DNA of 64,000 bases from the NCBI GenBank assembly GCA_910575625.1, contig CAJTFD010000011.1, positions 62,001-126,000 of the forward strand, in the 5' to 3' direction. The notes beneath the pieces were generated by a model. It did not search any database. It worked only from the letters and a program-made list of their open reading frames with translations, and was not told the DNA's origin. This document shows, one piece after another, positions 1 through 8,623 of this stretch (position 1 is the first letter of the stretch; each line of letters opens with the position of its first letter). The stretch is from Clostridia bacterium. GTDB lineage: Bacteria; Bacillota; Clostridia; Lachnospirales; Lachnospiraceae. The position numbers were made by a program, and so were the translations under genes.

Positions 1-477
1 AAACTGGCAGAACTGGAACAGGCCGGGAAGTTGCGCGCTGTGATCACCCAGAACATCGACAACCTGCACCAGATGGCAGGCAGCAAAAATGTGCTGGAAC
101 TGCACGGCTCCGTATACCGGAACTACTGTACGAAATGCGGAAGATCCTATGATTTCGCCTATATGAAAAACAGCGCCGGCGTGCCCAAATGTGAAGCCTG
201 TCAGGGAACGATCAAACCGGACGTGGTCCTTTACGGGGAGGGCCTGGATAACGACACGATCACCCGCTCCGTGAAAGCGATCTCCGATGCCCAGGCTCTG
301 ATCATCGGAGGCACATCCCTGGCCGTGTACCCGGCCGCCGGACTGATCGACTATTTCAGGGGTGAGAAATTGATCGTGATCAACAAAGCCCCCACACCGC
401 GGGACCGCCAGGCCGATCTGGTGATCTCTCAGCCGATCGGGGAAGTCTTTTCCCAGATCCAGGTAGGAGGAGCGTAG
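1..477 (+). CDS. NAD-dependent protein deacylase (sirtuin), 3' part
   Basis: This is the C-terminal part of a SIR2-family NAD-dependent deacylase; the reading frame is open to the window edge, so the start lies outside. The motif TQNIDNLH is the NAD-binding/catalytic signature, the H in ELHGS is the catalytic histidine region, and two CxxC pairs (CTKCG and CEACQ) form the structural zinc site. [11 protein letters not shown] near the end is the second Rossmann signature. Family knowledge: these enzymes remove acyl groups from lysines and release nicotinamide and O-acyl-ADP-ribose. DUF951 follows after 3 bases, so the two are probably co-transcribed. Confidence 0.95.
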   Translation, partial: KLAELEQAGKLRAVITQNIDNLHQMAGSKNVLELHGSVYRNYCTKCGRSYDFAYMKNSAGVPKCEACQGTIKPDVVLYGEGLDNDTITRSVKAISDAQALIIGGTSLAVYPAAGLIDYFRGEKLIVINKAPTPRDRQADLVISQPIGEVFSQIQVGGA

Positions 478-480
478 AAA

Positions 481-708
481 ATGTCAGATCGATTCACCGT
501 CGGAGATATCATACGGTTAAAGAAAAAACACCCCTGCGGCAACAGCCATTGGGAGATCTTACGGGTGGGCGCGGACTTCCGTCTCAAATGTATGGGCTGT
601 CAGCACCAGGTGATGGTCCCCAGGAAACTGGTGGAAAAAAATCTGCGGGAACTCATAAAAGCAGAACGAAACGCAGGACCAGACGAGGAGGATAAAGATG
701 TCCATTAA
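481..708 (+). CDS. DUF951 family small protein
   Basis: A 75-residue protein matching the DUF951 family. The N-terminal half (FTVGDIIRLKKKHPCGNSHW) and the CMGCQ motif with the following MVPR are the conserved parts and suggest a small beta-barrel with possible metal-binding cysteines. The molecular function is unknown. GGAGGAGCG ends 6 bases before the start. The gene follows the sirtuin by 3 bases, and its last 11 bases overlap the start of the next gene, which points to one transcript. Confidence 0.85.
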   Translation: MSDRFTVGDIIRLKKKHPCGNSHWEILRVGADFRLKCMGCQHQVMVPRKLVEKNLRELIKAERNAGPDEEDKDVH

Positions 709-2023
709 AAAATTATTTGCCCTACCCCTATCCATCTGCCTGACCCTGTCCATGCTCTCTTTTGCAAGCGTCCCTGTATCCGCCAAAGATACGCTGGACA
801 GAACAGGAGAAGCACTGATCCAACCCCCAAAAGCCCAGCTTTTTACACCGACCTATTCAAAAAAGGGCCTGCAGTTCGGGGAGAGCATTGACGATGCGAT
901 CAACTTAGGGATCAAATACTGCCTGTTCAATATAGAGATCACCGAACTCATGGACACCTCCGGCAACCGGCTGGAGTACGACTACAATGGAAAAACATAT
1001 ACTTTCAACTGGGATGCGTTCAAACGCTGGGGCAGTCTGTTCTCACAGCTTGAGGATGCAGGCATCCACCTCTCCGCGGAATTTCTGCTCCCCTGGGCGG
1101 ACGGGCAGACCGACCTGATCCATCCTGCGGCGCGGGGCGAGAGAGGCCATAACTATTATGCCTGGAATATCAGCACCCCGGAAGACAAAGACCGATATGC
1201 CGCCCTGTTCAGCTGCCTGGCCGAAGTATTTGACGGAAGGCATGGGATGGGACACATCGGCAACTATCTGATCGGAAATGAAGTCAACGCCCATTCCCAG
1301 TGGCATTATACAGGCTCCGATTCCCTCAAGGAAAACGCCTATCTGTACGCGGATACTTTCCAGATCGTCAACAGCGCTGTCCAGGATAAATGTGCAAACG
1401 CCCGTGTCAGTATCTGCCTGGAACACAGTTGGACAACAAAGATCGCCGGACGGGTCCACGCAGGACGGGACTTCCTGGATACATTTGCCGAGCGGCTTGA
1501 GGAATACGGAAGCCCTGATTTTACGATCAGCTACCACGCTTACTCAGAGCCGCTGACCCAGGCTGATTTCTGGAATAATTCCAGTGAACGGGTGAAAGAT
1601 TCCGTTGACTCCCCCTGCATCACGATGAAAAACATCGAACAGCTGACCAAATACGTGAAGTCCACCTACGGCGCGAAGACCAGGATCATGCTCACAGAAC
1701 AGGGATTCAGCTCCCATGGAGCGGACGGGGAGATGAAACAGGCCGCAGCCATTGCCTACGCCTATTATAAAGCGGAGTTCAATGATATGATCGACTGCAT
1801 CATCTTCCGGTGTCAGGCGGACAGCCCGGGAGAGATTGCTGGCGACGGGCTCTATATGGGTCTGTGGACAGAAGGACTGGGCAGGATGAAACTGTCCCAC
1901 GATGTGTTCAAGTATATGGATACGCCGAAGAGCGCAGCGTACACAGAAACCTGCAGGCAATACCTGGGGATCCGTGACTGGAGCGAACTGGTGCCGGGAT
2001 ATGACGCGAAACATTTTGATTAA
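698..2023 (+). CDS. Secreted glycosidase-like protein (DUF5722 family)
   Basis: A 441-residue exported protein. Residues 1-29 form a signal peptide (two lysines, hydrophobic core, cleavage near VSA-K). The rest resembles DUF5722 proteins, which have a TIM-barrel glycoside hydrolase look. GNEVNAH places a glutamate at E195, where a clan-A acid/base would sit after the canonical Asn, and LTEQGFSS puts E334 at the nucleophile position. Those roles are inferred from motif position only and the substrate is unknown. The start has a GGAGG site 8 bases upstream, inside the end of DUF951. A strong hairpin follows the gene. Confidence 0.75.
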   Translation: MSIKKLFALPLSICLTLSMLSFASVPVSAKDTLDRTGEALIQPPKAQLFTPTYSKKGLQFGESIDDAINLGIKYCLFNIEITELMDTSGNRLEYDYNGKTYTFNWDAFKRWGSLFSQLEDAGIHLSAEFLLPWADGQTDLIHPAARGERGHNYYAWNISTPEDKDRYAALFSCLAEVFDGRHGMGHIGNYLIGNEVNAHSQWHYTGSDSLKENAYLYADTFQIVNSAVQDKCANARVSICLEHSWTTKIAGRVHAGRDFLDTFAERLEEYGSPDFTISYHAYSEPLTQADFWNNSSERVKDSVDSPCITMKNIEQLTKYVKSTYGAKTRIMLTEQGFSSHGADGEMKQAAAIAYAYYKAEFNDMIDCIIFRCQADSPGEIAGDGLYMGLWTEGLGRMKLSHDVFKYMDTPKSAAYTETCRQYLGIRDWSELVPGYDAKHFD

Positions 2024-2074
2024 AATATATACGAAAATTGCCGTGACAAACGCATGGATGAATAAATTGTAAAC

Positions 2075-2113
2075 AATCCATCCTTTTTTGATATGATCAA
2101 AAAAGGATGGATT
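2075..2113. terminator. Perfect 18-bp stem hairpin after the DUF5722 gene
   Basis: AATCCATCCTTTTTTGAT and its exact reverse complement are separated by 3 bases. It lies 51 bases past the stop codon at 2023 and the stem ends in A/T runs, so it can act as an intrinsic terminator in either direction. A small mobile palindrome is an alternative. Confidence 0.6.
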
Positions 2114-2355
2114 TGGTTTATGAAAGGACTTCCAGTATATCCGCAGACTTCATCTCAATAAACAACTCCTAACCTGCCCCATAATTCAAGATCAACGATA
2201 TTAAAAAAATACAAATATAGAATTTTAGAATATCATTACATGATAACAGACAAGATAATCTTAAAACGGATATCATTTTGGGATATTTCCAGAACAATAA
2301 GAAAATTGTAAAATCTCAAAAAAAGATATGATAGACATAAGAAAAGGAGTTATCA

Positions 2356-2553
2356 ATGAGTGATACCGTAATACAATGACATCCAGGTTTCGTAGCTGCT
2401 ATGGATCTAGAACTCAAAGAGTACAGAAAAGACCTGCTCTTTGAGAAAAAATATAACCTTAACACAAAACCTTTAGAAATCGACCTTTTGATAATAAAAA
2501 AGACAAATCTGACGCAAAGGAGGGCGTGCGGGCGACGTGAATGTGTTTTTTGA
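2356..2553 (+). pseudogene. Remnant of an Rpn/PD-(D/E)XK-like protein with internal stop
   Basis: A start codon with an AAAAGGAG site opens a short frame that reads MSDTVIQ, hits TGA at 2377-2379, and continues in the same frame with HPGFVAAMDLELKEYRKDLL and a following NLNTKPLEIDLLIIKK. From memory of Lachnospiraceae Rpn/PD-(D/E)XK-type proteins the usual residue at the stop is Trp, so TGG to TGA is the likely change. Similarity ends near 2505 and the frame stops at 2553, so the gene is also truncated. Downstream bits such as VNVFFDLLNQ (another frame, ends near 2570) may be more debris of the same gene. Family identity is from recall only. Confidence 0.55.
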
Positions 2554-2568
2554 CCTGCTTAATCAGTA

Positions 2569-2635
2569 ATATCAAACTGCCAAAATCCAATTAAGGCAAA
2601 ATTTTCACCCTTTAGGACTTTTGACAGTTTGATAT
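2569..2635. repeat. Inverted repeat with 11-bp perfect arms
   Basis: ATATCAAACTG at 2569-2579 matches CAGTTTGATAT at 2625-2635 exactly, and the stem extends inward through CCAAAA / TTTTGA with one mismatch. It sits in the debris between the Rpn-like remnant and the 3' end of the leucine-rich-repeat gene. It could be a terminator for that minus-strand gene or a vestigial mobile palindrome. Confidence 0.45.
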
Positions 2636-2699
2636 GATCTGCAGGCACTCCAGGAGATTTACACACATTATGTGAAACTATCCAGTCTTTTTCAAATCT

Positions 2700-5600
2700 C
2701 TATTTTACGACTTTAAGGGTTTTCCATTTGCTGTAGTTTCCGTAGTATGTCTTTTTTCCTACCTTTCTGTATGTACGTACCCTCACTTTAAATGCTTTGC
2801 CAGATTTTAGTTTCTTAAATGTTTTAGTCGCAGCCTTTTGGCTGGTCACTTTAATCTTTTTCGTTTTTCCATTATGTTTATACTGGAACTGATAGCCGTC
2901 ATTTTCCTTTGCTGCGACATTGATCTTGACCGTCACCTGGCCTTTTTTCCTGGATTGTATAGAATCCACTTTGACGGTTTTTGGGAGCACATAGATTGTA
3001 ATCTTCTTGCTCGCCGCCTTGTATAGCTCGGTACTTGCTGCTTTTGAAGTAATGACAGCCTTTCCAACACCTGTACAGGTAATCACGCCATTGGTCTCTC
3101 CAACCTTCGCCACCTCAGGATCAGAAGAGCTGAACGTGACTTTTGTCTTTGCCCCAGTAACTTTCTGTGTCAGTTTGGAACCGACTTGTTTTTTGATCTT
3201 CCCTGTATATCTGTTTGTAATATTCTGTGCCATTTTGGGCTGAGGTGTGGTTGTTTGCGTTGCCCGCTTATCCTGATCCTGGATGAACGTGTCCACAGCT
3301 ATGCCCTCGGCCAGAACAAAATTTCCCAAAACAGGCGTTTCAAACTGATAATAGTCCTTGTCCGTTGTCACATATTTACCAGATAACTTGACCCATTTTC
3401 CATCGGCATCCGCATATGTAACCGCCAGATCCCTTTCTTGCAGTGCATCTGTGACTGGTAGGGAAATACGCATCTTATCCGTGCCAATAGCTGTAATCTT
3501 CATATCGCCGGATAGGAAAAACATTTTTGTGACAGACGCATTTGCCCCGAACATATCTTTATATGCGGCATCCACCTGTTGCTTTTCCATTACAAGCCGT
3601 ACAAAGTCCGTCTGGACTGTGTTTACCACTGCGTCCAACACCTGTTTATTCAAACTGATCGTCCCCAAAACAGTCGCTACATCCAAAGATACACCAGCCT
3701 TGGACGCTATATCAGACAAGGATCGTTTCGGTATCTCTACGGTTACCTTGTCCGCTCCATCCGTCCCGACGACCTTCAAAATGAGCGTCGTTTGATCACT
3801 GCTTACTGCACCTTGCATTAGACTGTCCATGTCATCCTCAGAAACTGAAACGGACGCTTCTCCATTTACAACGTTTGTTTCTATTTTTTTGATAGCATCG
3901 GACGCTCCTGGAACAGGGACAGGCGTTAGCGATGGAGTAGCTGTTACTGTCGGCGTAGATGGGACCGTTGGATCAGGTATTTCAGTTGGTATTACGCTTG
4001 GCATTGTTACTGGTGTATTTATAGGTGTATCCGTTGGTATTGCGCTAGGAATTGCTGTCGGTGTATCTGTCGGTATTATGCTAGGTATTTCTACCGGAGT
4101 ATCAGTAGGTATTGCCGTAACGCTTGGTATTGGTGACTCACTACTTTCTTTATCTATGACAATAAATTTTCTTCTATAATTTTTTGCATAGCGCTGTGCG
4201 CTTGAATTGACATATCCATAGATTGTTGCATTGACCGGAAACGTATCCTCATAATCAGAAATTTCACATAATTTGTTTAAAATAGTAATTTTAACTAATT
4301 TTTCACAACCACGAAATGCAAGATACCCTATAGAAGTTACGCTATCTGGAAAGGTGATATTCTCCAAACCACACTCATAAAATGCAAGCCTCCCTATAGA
4401 AGTTAAACTATCTGATAAAGTAATCTTGCTTAAACTTTTACACTCAGAAAATGCATTATCACCTATAGAAGTCACGCTATCTGGAAGGGTGATATTCTCC
4501 AAACCACACTTATAAAATACACCATTTCCTATAGAAGTCACACTATCTGGAATTTCTATACTACTCAATCCAGTACAACCACTAAACAGACCATCGCTTA
4601 TAAAAGTCCAGTTATCTGGAATTTCAACACTGGTTATACTTTTACATTCTGAAAACGTAGATTCTCCTATAGAAACTAAATTTTGTATAAATGATATGTC
4701 GTTCAATTTGACACAACCTTTAAATGTATTATCCCCTATAGAAGTCACACTATCTGGAATTTTTATACTACTTAATCCAGTACAATCACTGAATGCATTA
4801 TCCCCTATGGAAATCAATCCATCTGGAAGAGTGATATTACTCAAATTTCTGCAGCTATTAAATGTCCAATCATTTATTGATGTTATGCTATTTGGTATAA
4901 CTATAGTATTCAAATTTTCACATATCGAAAATGCTCCATAACATATTGAAGTTAAACTATCTGGTAGATTAATACTTTTTAACTGATAGCAATGAGAAAA
5001 TGCTCCATCTCCTATTGAAATTAATCCATCTGGAAGAACAATATCGGATAAAGCTGTACATTTATGGAAAGCGTAATTTCCTATTGATGATAAACTATCT
5101 GATAAATTAATATTTTTTAATTTTTCGCAATTTTCAAACGCACTTTCCCCTAGAACCGTTATACTATTAGGAAGAGATACATTATATAACTCAAAACAAC
5201 AATTAAATGCATTATCACCAATATAAACCAAACTATCGGGTAACTCAATTTTCTCCAACCCAGGCAGATTGTAAAAATTATATGACCCTATACTTGTAAT
5301 TCCATAACCTATTAATAAAGAATTTACAGAATGTAAGTATGTACCATACATAGACATTGCTACTGATCTCCATTCAGGCAAATTATCCATATCATAATTA
5401 TACATTTCTCCATTCCCATATACATACATAAGTCCATCGCTGAATATCTTCCAATATACATCATCTCCGCATTGTCCACTAGCAATAGGCTCGTCTATAT
5501 TATCAACAGGTTCTTCATCAGCTCCTGTTGTTGGTGATAAGGTATTTCCTTCACTATCTACCAAATCAAAAAGTTTACTGCTATAATTCCCGGCTTCGGA

Positions 5601-8012
5601 AACGTAAGAATAGTATGTACATCCATCAGTTAATTTAACATTCTCATACATAATCTCCCGAACCACATTTCCAGTATTATCTATCTCGCTTACTTTATAA
5701 TTCATAGAACCTTCATCAGTTCCTACCAATTCAAATGAATAATCATCTTCTGTAAAATAAATATTTTTCTGATCACCATTGTTGATATTCACAATAAAAT
5801 CATCATATGTTGAATCAACAGTATTATCAGATACAATACCACAGAGGTTTCCATCGCCATCATAGATATTTACATCAACAGGGCAACTAATGTTAACCTT
5901 TTGGATATGATCAATTGATGAATTCATTGTTAATTTAAGTATTTTATCATTACATGTCTTTATGCCTTTTTCAAACAATTTATCACAAGCTTTCTTCAAA
6001 TCTTTTGAAGTTGTCATATTAAAAACTTTTTTTTCATAGCATGCGTTCAATATCTTTCCCATTGTTTTTGAAGATAAAGCTTCTGCAATCTTTTCATCAT
6101 CTACAAATATTTTCTCTATTATCCTTGTACCATTAAAAATGGTACTTTTTGCTACCTCTTGTAATTGTTTGGTAAAAGCACATATATTTGCATATGCAGG
6201 AAGAATAGCGCTTGAGCCGATTTCTATGCCTTTCGTATCATATATTGTCGCTTTTCCAGAACCTGACGCCATAGTCGGAAAACCATCTTTTCCAAATTCC
6301 ATACATAATAAATTCACATCAAACTGTATGAATACCTTTGTTTTATCAGACGTTTGTGTCTCAAGATATGTAGTAGCTATTATTGTATTTGGAATTGTCG
6401 CAATATTCTTGTCAAACCCTAATTTGTTGAGTAACTTATCTGAGACCTTTTTTGATATTTTTGATCTAAAATCACTTTTATCTATATACTTAGCCAGTAT
6501 TAATTCCGACATCCATACATTAACAAACTCATTTATTGCCTTCTCTTGTTCATTTGAAAAATACTTATCATCAAACTGAAACGCATTGCTCATGCCTTTA
6601 AGAGTTCCTGTCGCTTCATTGATAAATTGACCATATTTTAATGTCTCACTCTTTTTCTTTGCTTTCTCTTGCTGTTTATCTAAATTCCCAACTGTAATAT
6701 ATATAGGTTTGCAAGTTATAGATTTTGATTTTCCATCTACTGTAACTTTACTTTCAATTTCAACCTGAGTGGAAACTTTACTAGGTACTTTGGAAGCATT
6801 TGGATAGACCATAAATGAGCTTTCATAAGCACCTCTATAAGGTACTTCTATTCCTTCTTCTGATTCAGTAGTTTTATTTATTATAAAAATTGAATCCGTA
6901 GAACCAAAATTTAGCAAATTAGATTTTAATTTAAGTTCAAGTTTCTTTAAAGAAAGTGATAGACCCTTTATAGAGTCAAGAGCCGGTAAAGAAAAAGTAC
7001 TTGTTGAAGATCTCGAGCATTCAATTTTTACCTCCACAGGAATAGAATATTGATTATAACTTCCATTTTGATACATAAATGAATCTGGTGTTGCATTTAT
7101 TGTGATACTTGGAGTCAATACATCGTAAATACTACAAATCTTATCTACTTTTCCACCTACTGTACTATATACAACCTTTTTTGAATCACTATTTTTCATT
7201 ACATTTGATGCATTTGACAGATCACATTCATTTGTAGGATCATATATTAAATCATCTATAAATAATCTTCGTGTTGATGTATCTACATTCTTTAAAATAC
7301 CCGTAAAATATTCTTCTTTATATGAATCGATTACGGTTAATTTTGTTGAAGCTGTATATACATTTTCATCCGTAGTAAGTGATAATGTAAGTGTATAGAC
7401 ACCTGTTTTACTAGGAGTTACCAAAGCACTAAAACAACAAGAAATATCTGAAAGAGTAACATTACTAATTGCGCCAATAGACACAGCGCTTGAGTCATTG
7501 CATGTCATTGAACTTTCTTTTACAAGCTCTTTAGATGTAAATACAGCATTAATAGGAATAGTATCCCCTATATTACAAATATACTCTTGTTCAAACGATA
7601 ACGGATTTATTTTGCTAGAACGTGTTTGAGAACTGTTATTGACATTTACTCCTTTTTCACTAATAGCATCAGATATATCATTATCAAACTCTACAGGATT
7701 ATCTATTTTCTCTGATCTCTCTTTGCTCCCTTCAATAATACTGTTATTGTATTCGCTCTCTTCTAATGTAGATATACCATCGGTATTATCAACCTCTACT
7801 GAATTAACTATTTCTTCTGAACTACTTTTTCTCGCAGGATTCTCCTTTGTCTGCGACAAAGCAGACATTGATGAAAGATCTTCATCTTCCGACACCGCAA
7901 AAGTCCCCTGGACATTCGATTTTTCCACGGACTCCTGTACGGCTATAGACGTGTCCTCAGCCACTGCACTCAGGTTAGGTTCTACCCCCCCCCTGCTGAT
8001 TTGCATACGCAA
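2700..8012 (-). CDS. Giant BspA-like leucine-rich-repeat surface protein (body; signal peptide out of frame)
   Basis: About 1,770 residues. Approximate layout by residue: 1-140 Ser/Glu/Asn-rich low complexity; 140-840 Ig-like and unassigned extracellular segments; 894-1267 about 15 LRR_5 (BspA/Treponema-type) repeats of ~23 residues with consensus LPDSLTSIGDNAFSxC; 1290-1370 a Pro/Thr linker of PTDTP-type repeats; 1600-1670 a Big_2-like domain (TFSSSDPEVAKV); then a Lys-rich FN3-like C-terminus. No LPxTG motif is seen. The in-frame 5' end has only a TTG inside the signal-peptide codons. A proper start with AGGAGGA and a signal peptide lies at 8088 but in another frame, the switch being at a G9 tract. 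With 8 G the two join into a single secreted protein. The repeat part is AT-rich; the 3' third is less so. Role (adhesion) is inferred from the family. Confidence 0.85.
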   Translation of the reverse strand: MRMQISRGGVEPNLSAVAEDTSIAVQESVEKSNVQGTFAVSEDEDLSSMSALSQTKENPARKSSSEEIVNSVEVDNTDGISTLEESEYNNSIIEGSKERSEKIDNPVEFDNDISDAISEKGVNVNNSSQTRSSKINPLSFEQEYICNIGDTIPINAVFTSKELVKESSMTCNDSSAVSIGAISNVTLSDISCCFSALVTPSKTGVYTLTLSLTTDENVYTASTKLTVIDSYKEEYFTGILKNVDTSTRRLFIDDLIYDPTNECDLSNASNVMKNSDSKKVVYSTVGGKVDKICSIYDVLTPSITINATPDSFMYQNGSYNQYSIPVEVKIECSRSSTSTFSLPALDSIKGLSLSLKKLELKLKSNLLNFGSTDSIFIINKTTESEEGIEVPYRGAYESSFMVYPNASKVPSKVSTQVEIESKVTVDGKSKSITCKPIYITVGNLDKQQEKAKKKSETLKYGQFINEATGTLKGMSNAFQFDDKYFSNEQEKAINEFVNVWMSELILAKYIDKSDFRSKISKKVSDKLLNKLGFDKNIATIPNTIIATTYLETQTSDKTKVFIQFDVNLLCMEFGKDGFPTMASGSGKATIYDTKGIEIGSSAILPAYANICAFTKQLQEVAKSTIFNGTRIIEKIFVDDEKIAEALSSKTMGKILNACYEKKVFNMTTSKDLKKACDKLFEKGIKTCNDKILKLTMNSSIDHIQKVNISCPVDVNIYDGDGNLCGIVSDNTVDSTYDDFIVNINNGDQKNIYFTEDDYSFELVGTDEGSMNYKVSEIDNTGNVVREIMYENVKLTDGCTYYSYVSEAGNYSSKLFDLVDSEGNTLSPTTGADEEPVDNIDEPIASGQCGDDVYWKIFSDGLMYVYGNGEMYNYDMDNLPEWRSVAMSMYGTYLHSVNSLLIGYGITSIGSYNFYNLPGLEKIELPDSLVYIGDNAFNCCFELYNVSLPNSITVLGESAFENCEKLKNINLSDSLSSIGNYAFHKCTALSDIVLPDGLISIGDGAFSHCYQLKSINLPDSLTSICYGAFSICENLNTIVIPNSITSINDWTFNSCRNLSNITLPDGLISIGDNAFSDCTGLSSIKIPDSVTSIGDNTFKGCVKLNDISFIQNLVSIGESTFSECKSITSVEIPDNWTFISDGLFSGCTGLSSIEIPDSVTSIGNGVFYKCGLENITLPDSVTSIGDNAFSECKSLSKITLSDSLTSIGRLAFYECGLENITFPDSVTSIGYLAFRGCEKLVKITILNKLCEISDYEDTFPVNATIYGYVNSSAQRYAKNYRRKFIVIDKESSESPIPSVTAIPTDTPVEIPSIIPTDTPTAIPSAIPTDTPINTPVTMPSVIPTEIPDPTVPSTPTVTATPSLTPVPVPGASDAIKKIETNVVNGEASVSVSEDDMDSLMQGAVSSDQTTLILKVVGTDGADKVTVEIPKRSLSDIASKAGVSLDVATVLGTISLNKQVLDAVVNTVQTDFVRLVMEKQQVDAAYKDMFGANASVTKMFFLSGDMKITAIGTDKMRISLPVTDALQERDLAVTYADADGKWVKLSGKYVTTDKDYYQFETPVLGNFVLAEGIAVDTFIQDQDKRATQTTTPQPKMAQNITNRYTGKIKKQVGSKLTQKVTGAKTKVTFSSSDPEVAKVGETNGVITCTGVGKAVITSKAASTELYKAASKKITIYVLPKTVKVDSIQSRKKGQVTVKINVAAKENDGYQFQYKHNGKTKKIKVTSQKAATKTFKKLKSGKAFKVRVRTYRKVGKKTYYGNYSKWKTLKVVK

Positions 8013-8088
8013 TCATCGGAATTGCTACACACATCATGGTTGTCGATAATGTCATTGCCATCATCGTTCTGAACCATTTTTGCTTCAT
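7975..8088 (-). CDS. Signal-peptide ORF of the LRR surface protein (37 residues as read)
   Basis: ATG at 8088 is preceded by GAGGAGGAAGAG at good spacing. The product begins MKQKWFRTMMAMTLSTTMMC, continues with a hydrophobic stretch to AYA-NQQ (typical signal-peptidase I site), then reads GGGRT and stops at 7975. The stop exists only because the tract at 7985-7993 has 9 bases. With 8 (or 5, or 11) it would run straight into VEPNLSAVAEDTS of the large protein. This is therefore the true 5' end of the 2700-8012 gene in an OFF configuration, or a homopolymer sequencing error. Confidence 0.8.
   Translation of the reverse strand: MKQKWFRTMMAMTLSTTMMCVAIPMIAYANQQGGGRT
7985..7993. repeat. G9/C9 homopolymer at the signal-peptide junction
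   Basis: Nine consecutive C on the plus strand (G on the coding strand), within codons 32-35 of the signal-peptide frame, directly after the predicted cleavage site. Runs of this length are prone to slipped-strand changes and are classical contingency loci in surface-protein genes. Confidence 0.9.
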
Positions 8089-8372
8089 AAACTCTTCCTC
8101 CTCGTATAATAAGTTTATAGCCAGTCAGAACAGGCTATAGACTTATTCTTTTTTGATATAGATGCAGGATGATTTCTAAGAGGACTCCCTCTCCATCCCT
8201 TCCCATCTATACAGTTAATAGTTACCAGTCTCAGTTCTTTCTACATAGATGTGAGGATATTCTGATGGAGGTCTGGAGGGGTCCTCCCTTTCTCCCATAA
8301 TGCTGGTCCATCCTGTCCCATCTAATGTTTTGTTGTTTACTACTTTTTACCAGAGCCTCCCGGTGCTATAAT

Positions 8373-8468
8373 GGTTCCCAGTGGAACCTGGGCTAAGGTA
8401 CTGCTCCGTTCCTCCTGCAAAGCATCCGCTATTGCTCAGAAAGCATGCAGCCCGCACCGCCGTACCTT
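8373..8468 (+). ncRNA. Candidate IS110 bridge RNA region
   Basis: The ~280 bases before the transposase are non-coding and structured. GGTTCC-CAGT-GGAACC (8373-8388) is a perfect 6-bp hairpin. AAGGTAC (8395-8401) pairs exactly with GTACCTT (8462-8468), enclosing a 60-base loop with an inner TGCT/AGCA pair. Established knowledge: in IS110-group elements the left-end non-coding RNA (bridge RNA) has two loops that pair with target and donor DNA and guide the recombinase. Position and structure fit that role, but loop-to-target pairing was not checked. The RNA may extend from about 8350 to 8600. Confidence 0.5.
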
Positions 8469-8623
8469 GACTGCTTACACAAATGCTGCACCGCCAGGTC
8501 CAGCCTCCAGCAGGGTATTTCTCCCGGACCAGTGCTGATAACGCGAGGTTGCAGCTGGTACCCCGGGCCGGGATAAACTTTGGCCCCTGTTCCCCATCCT
8601 TATCCGAAAGGTGGTGATCACAC

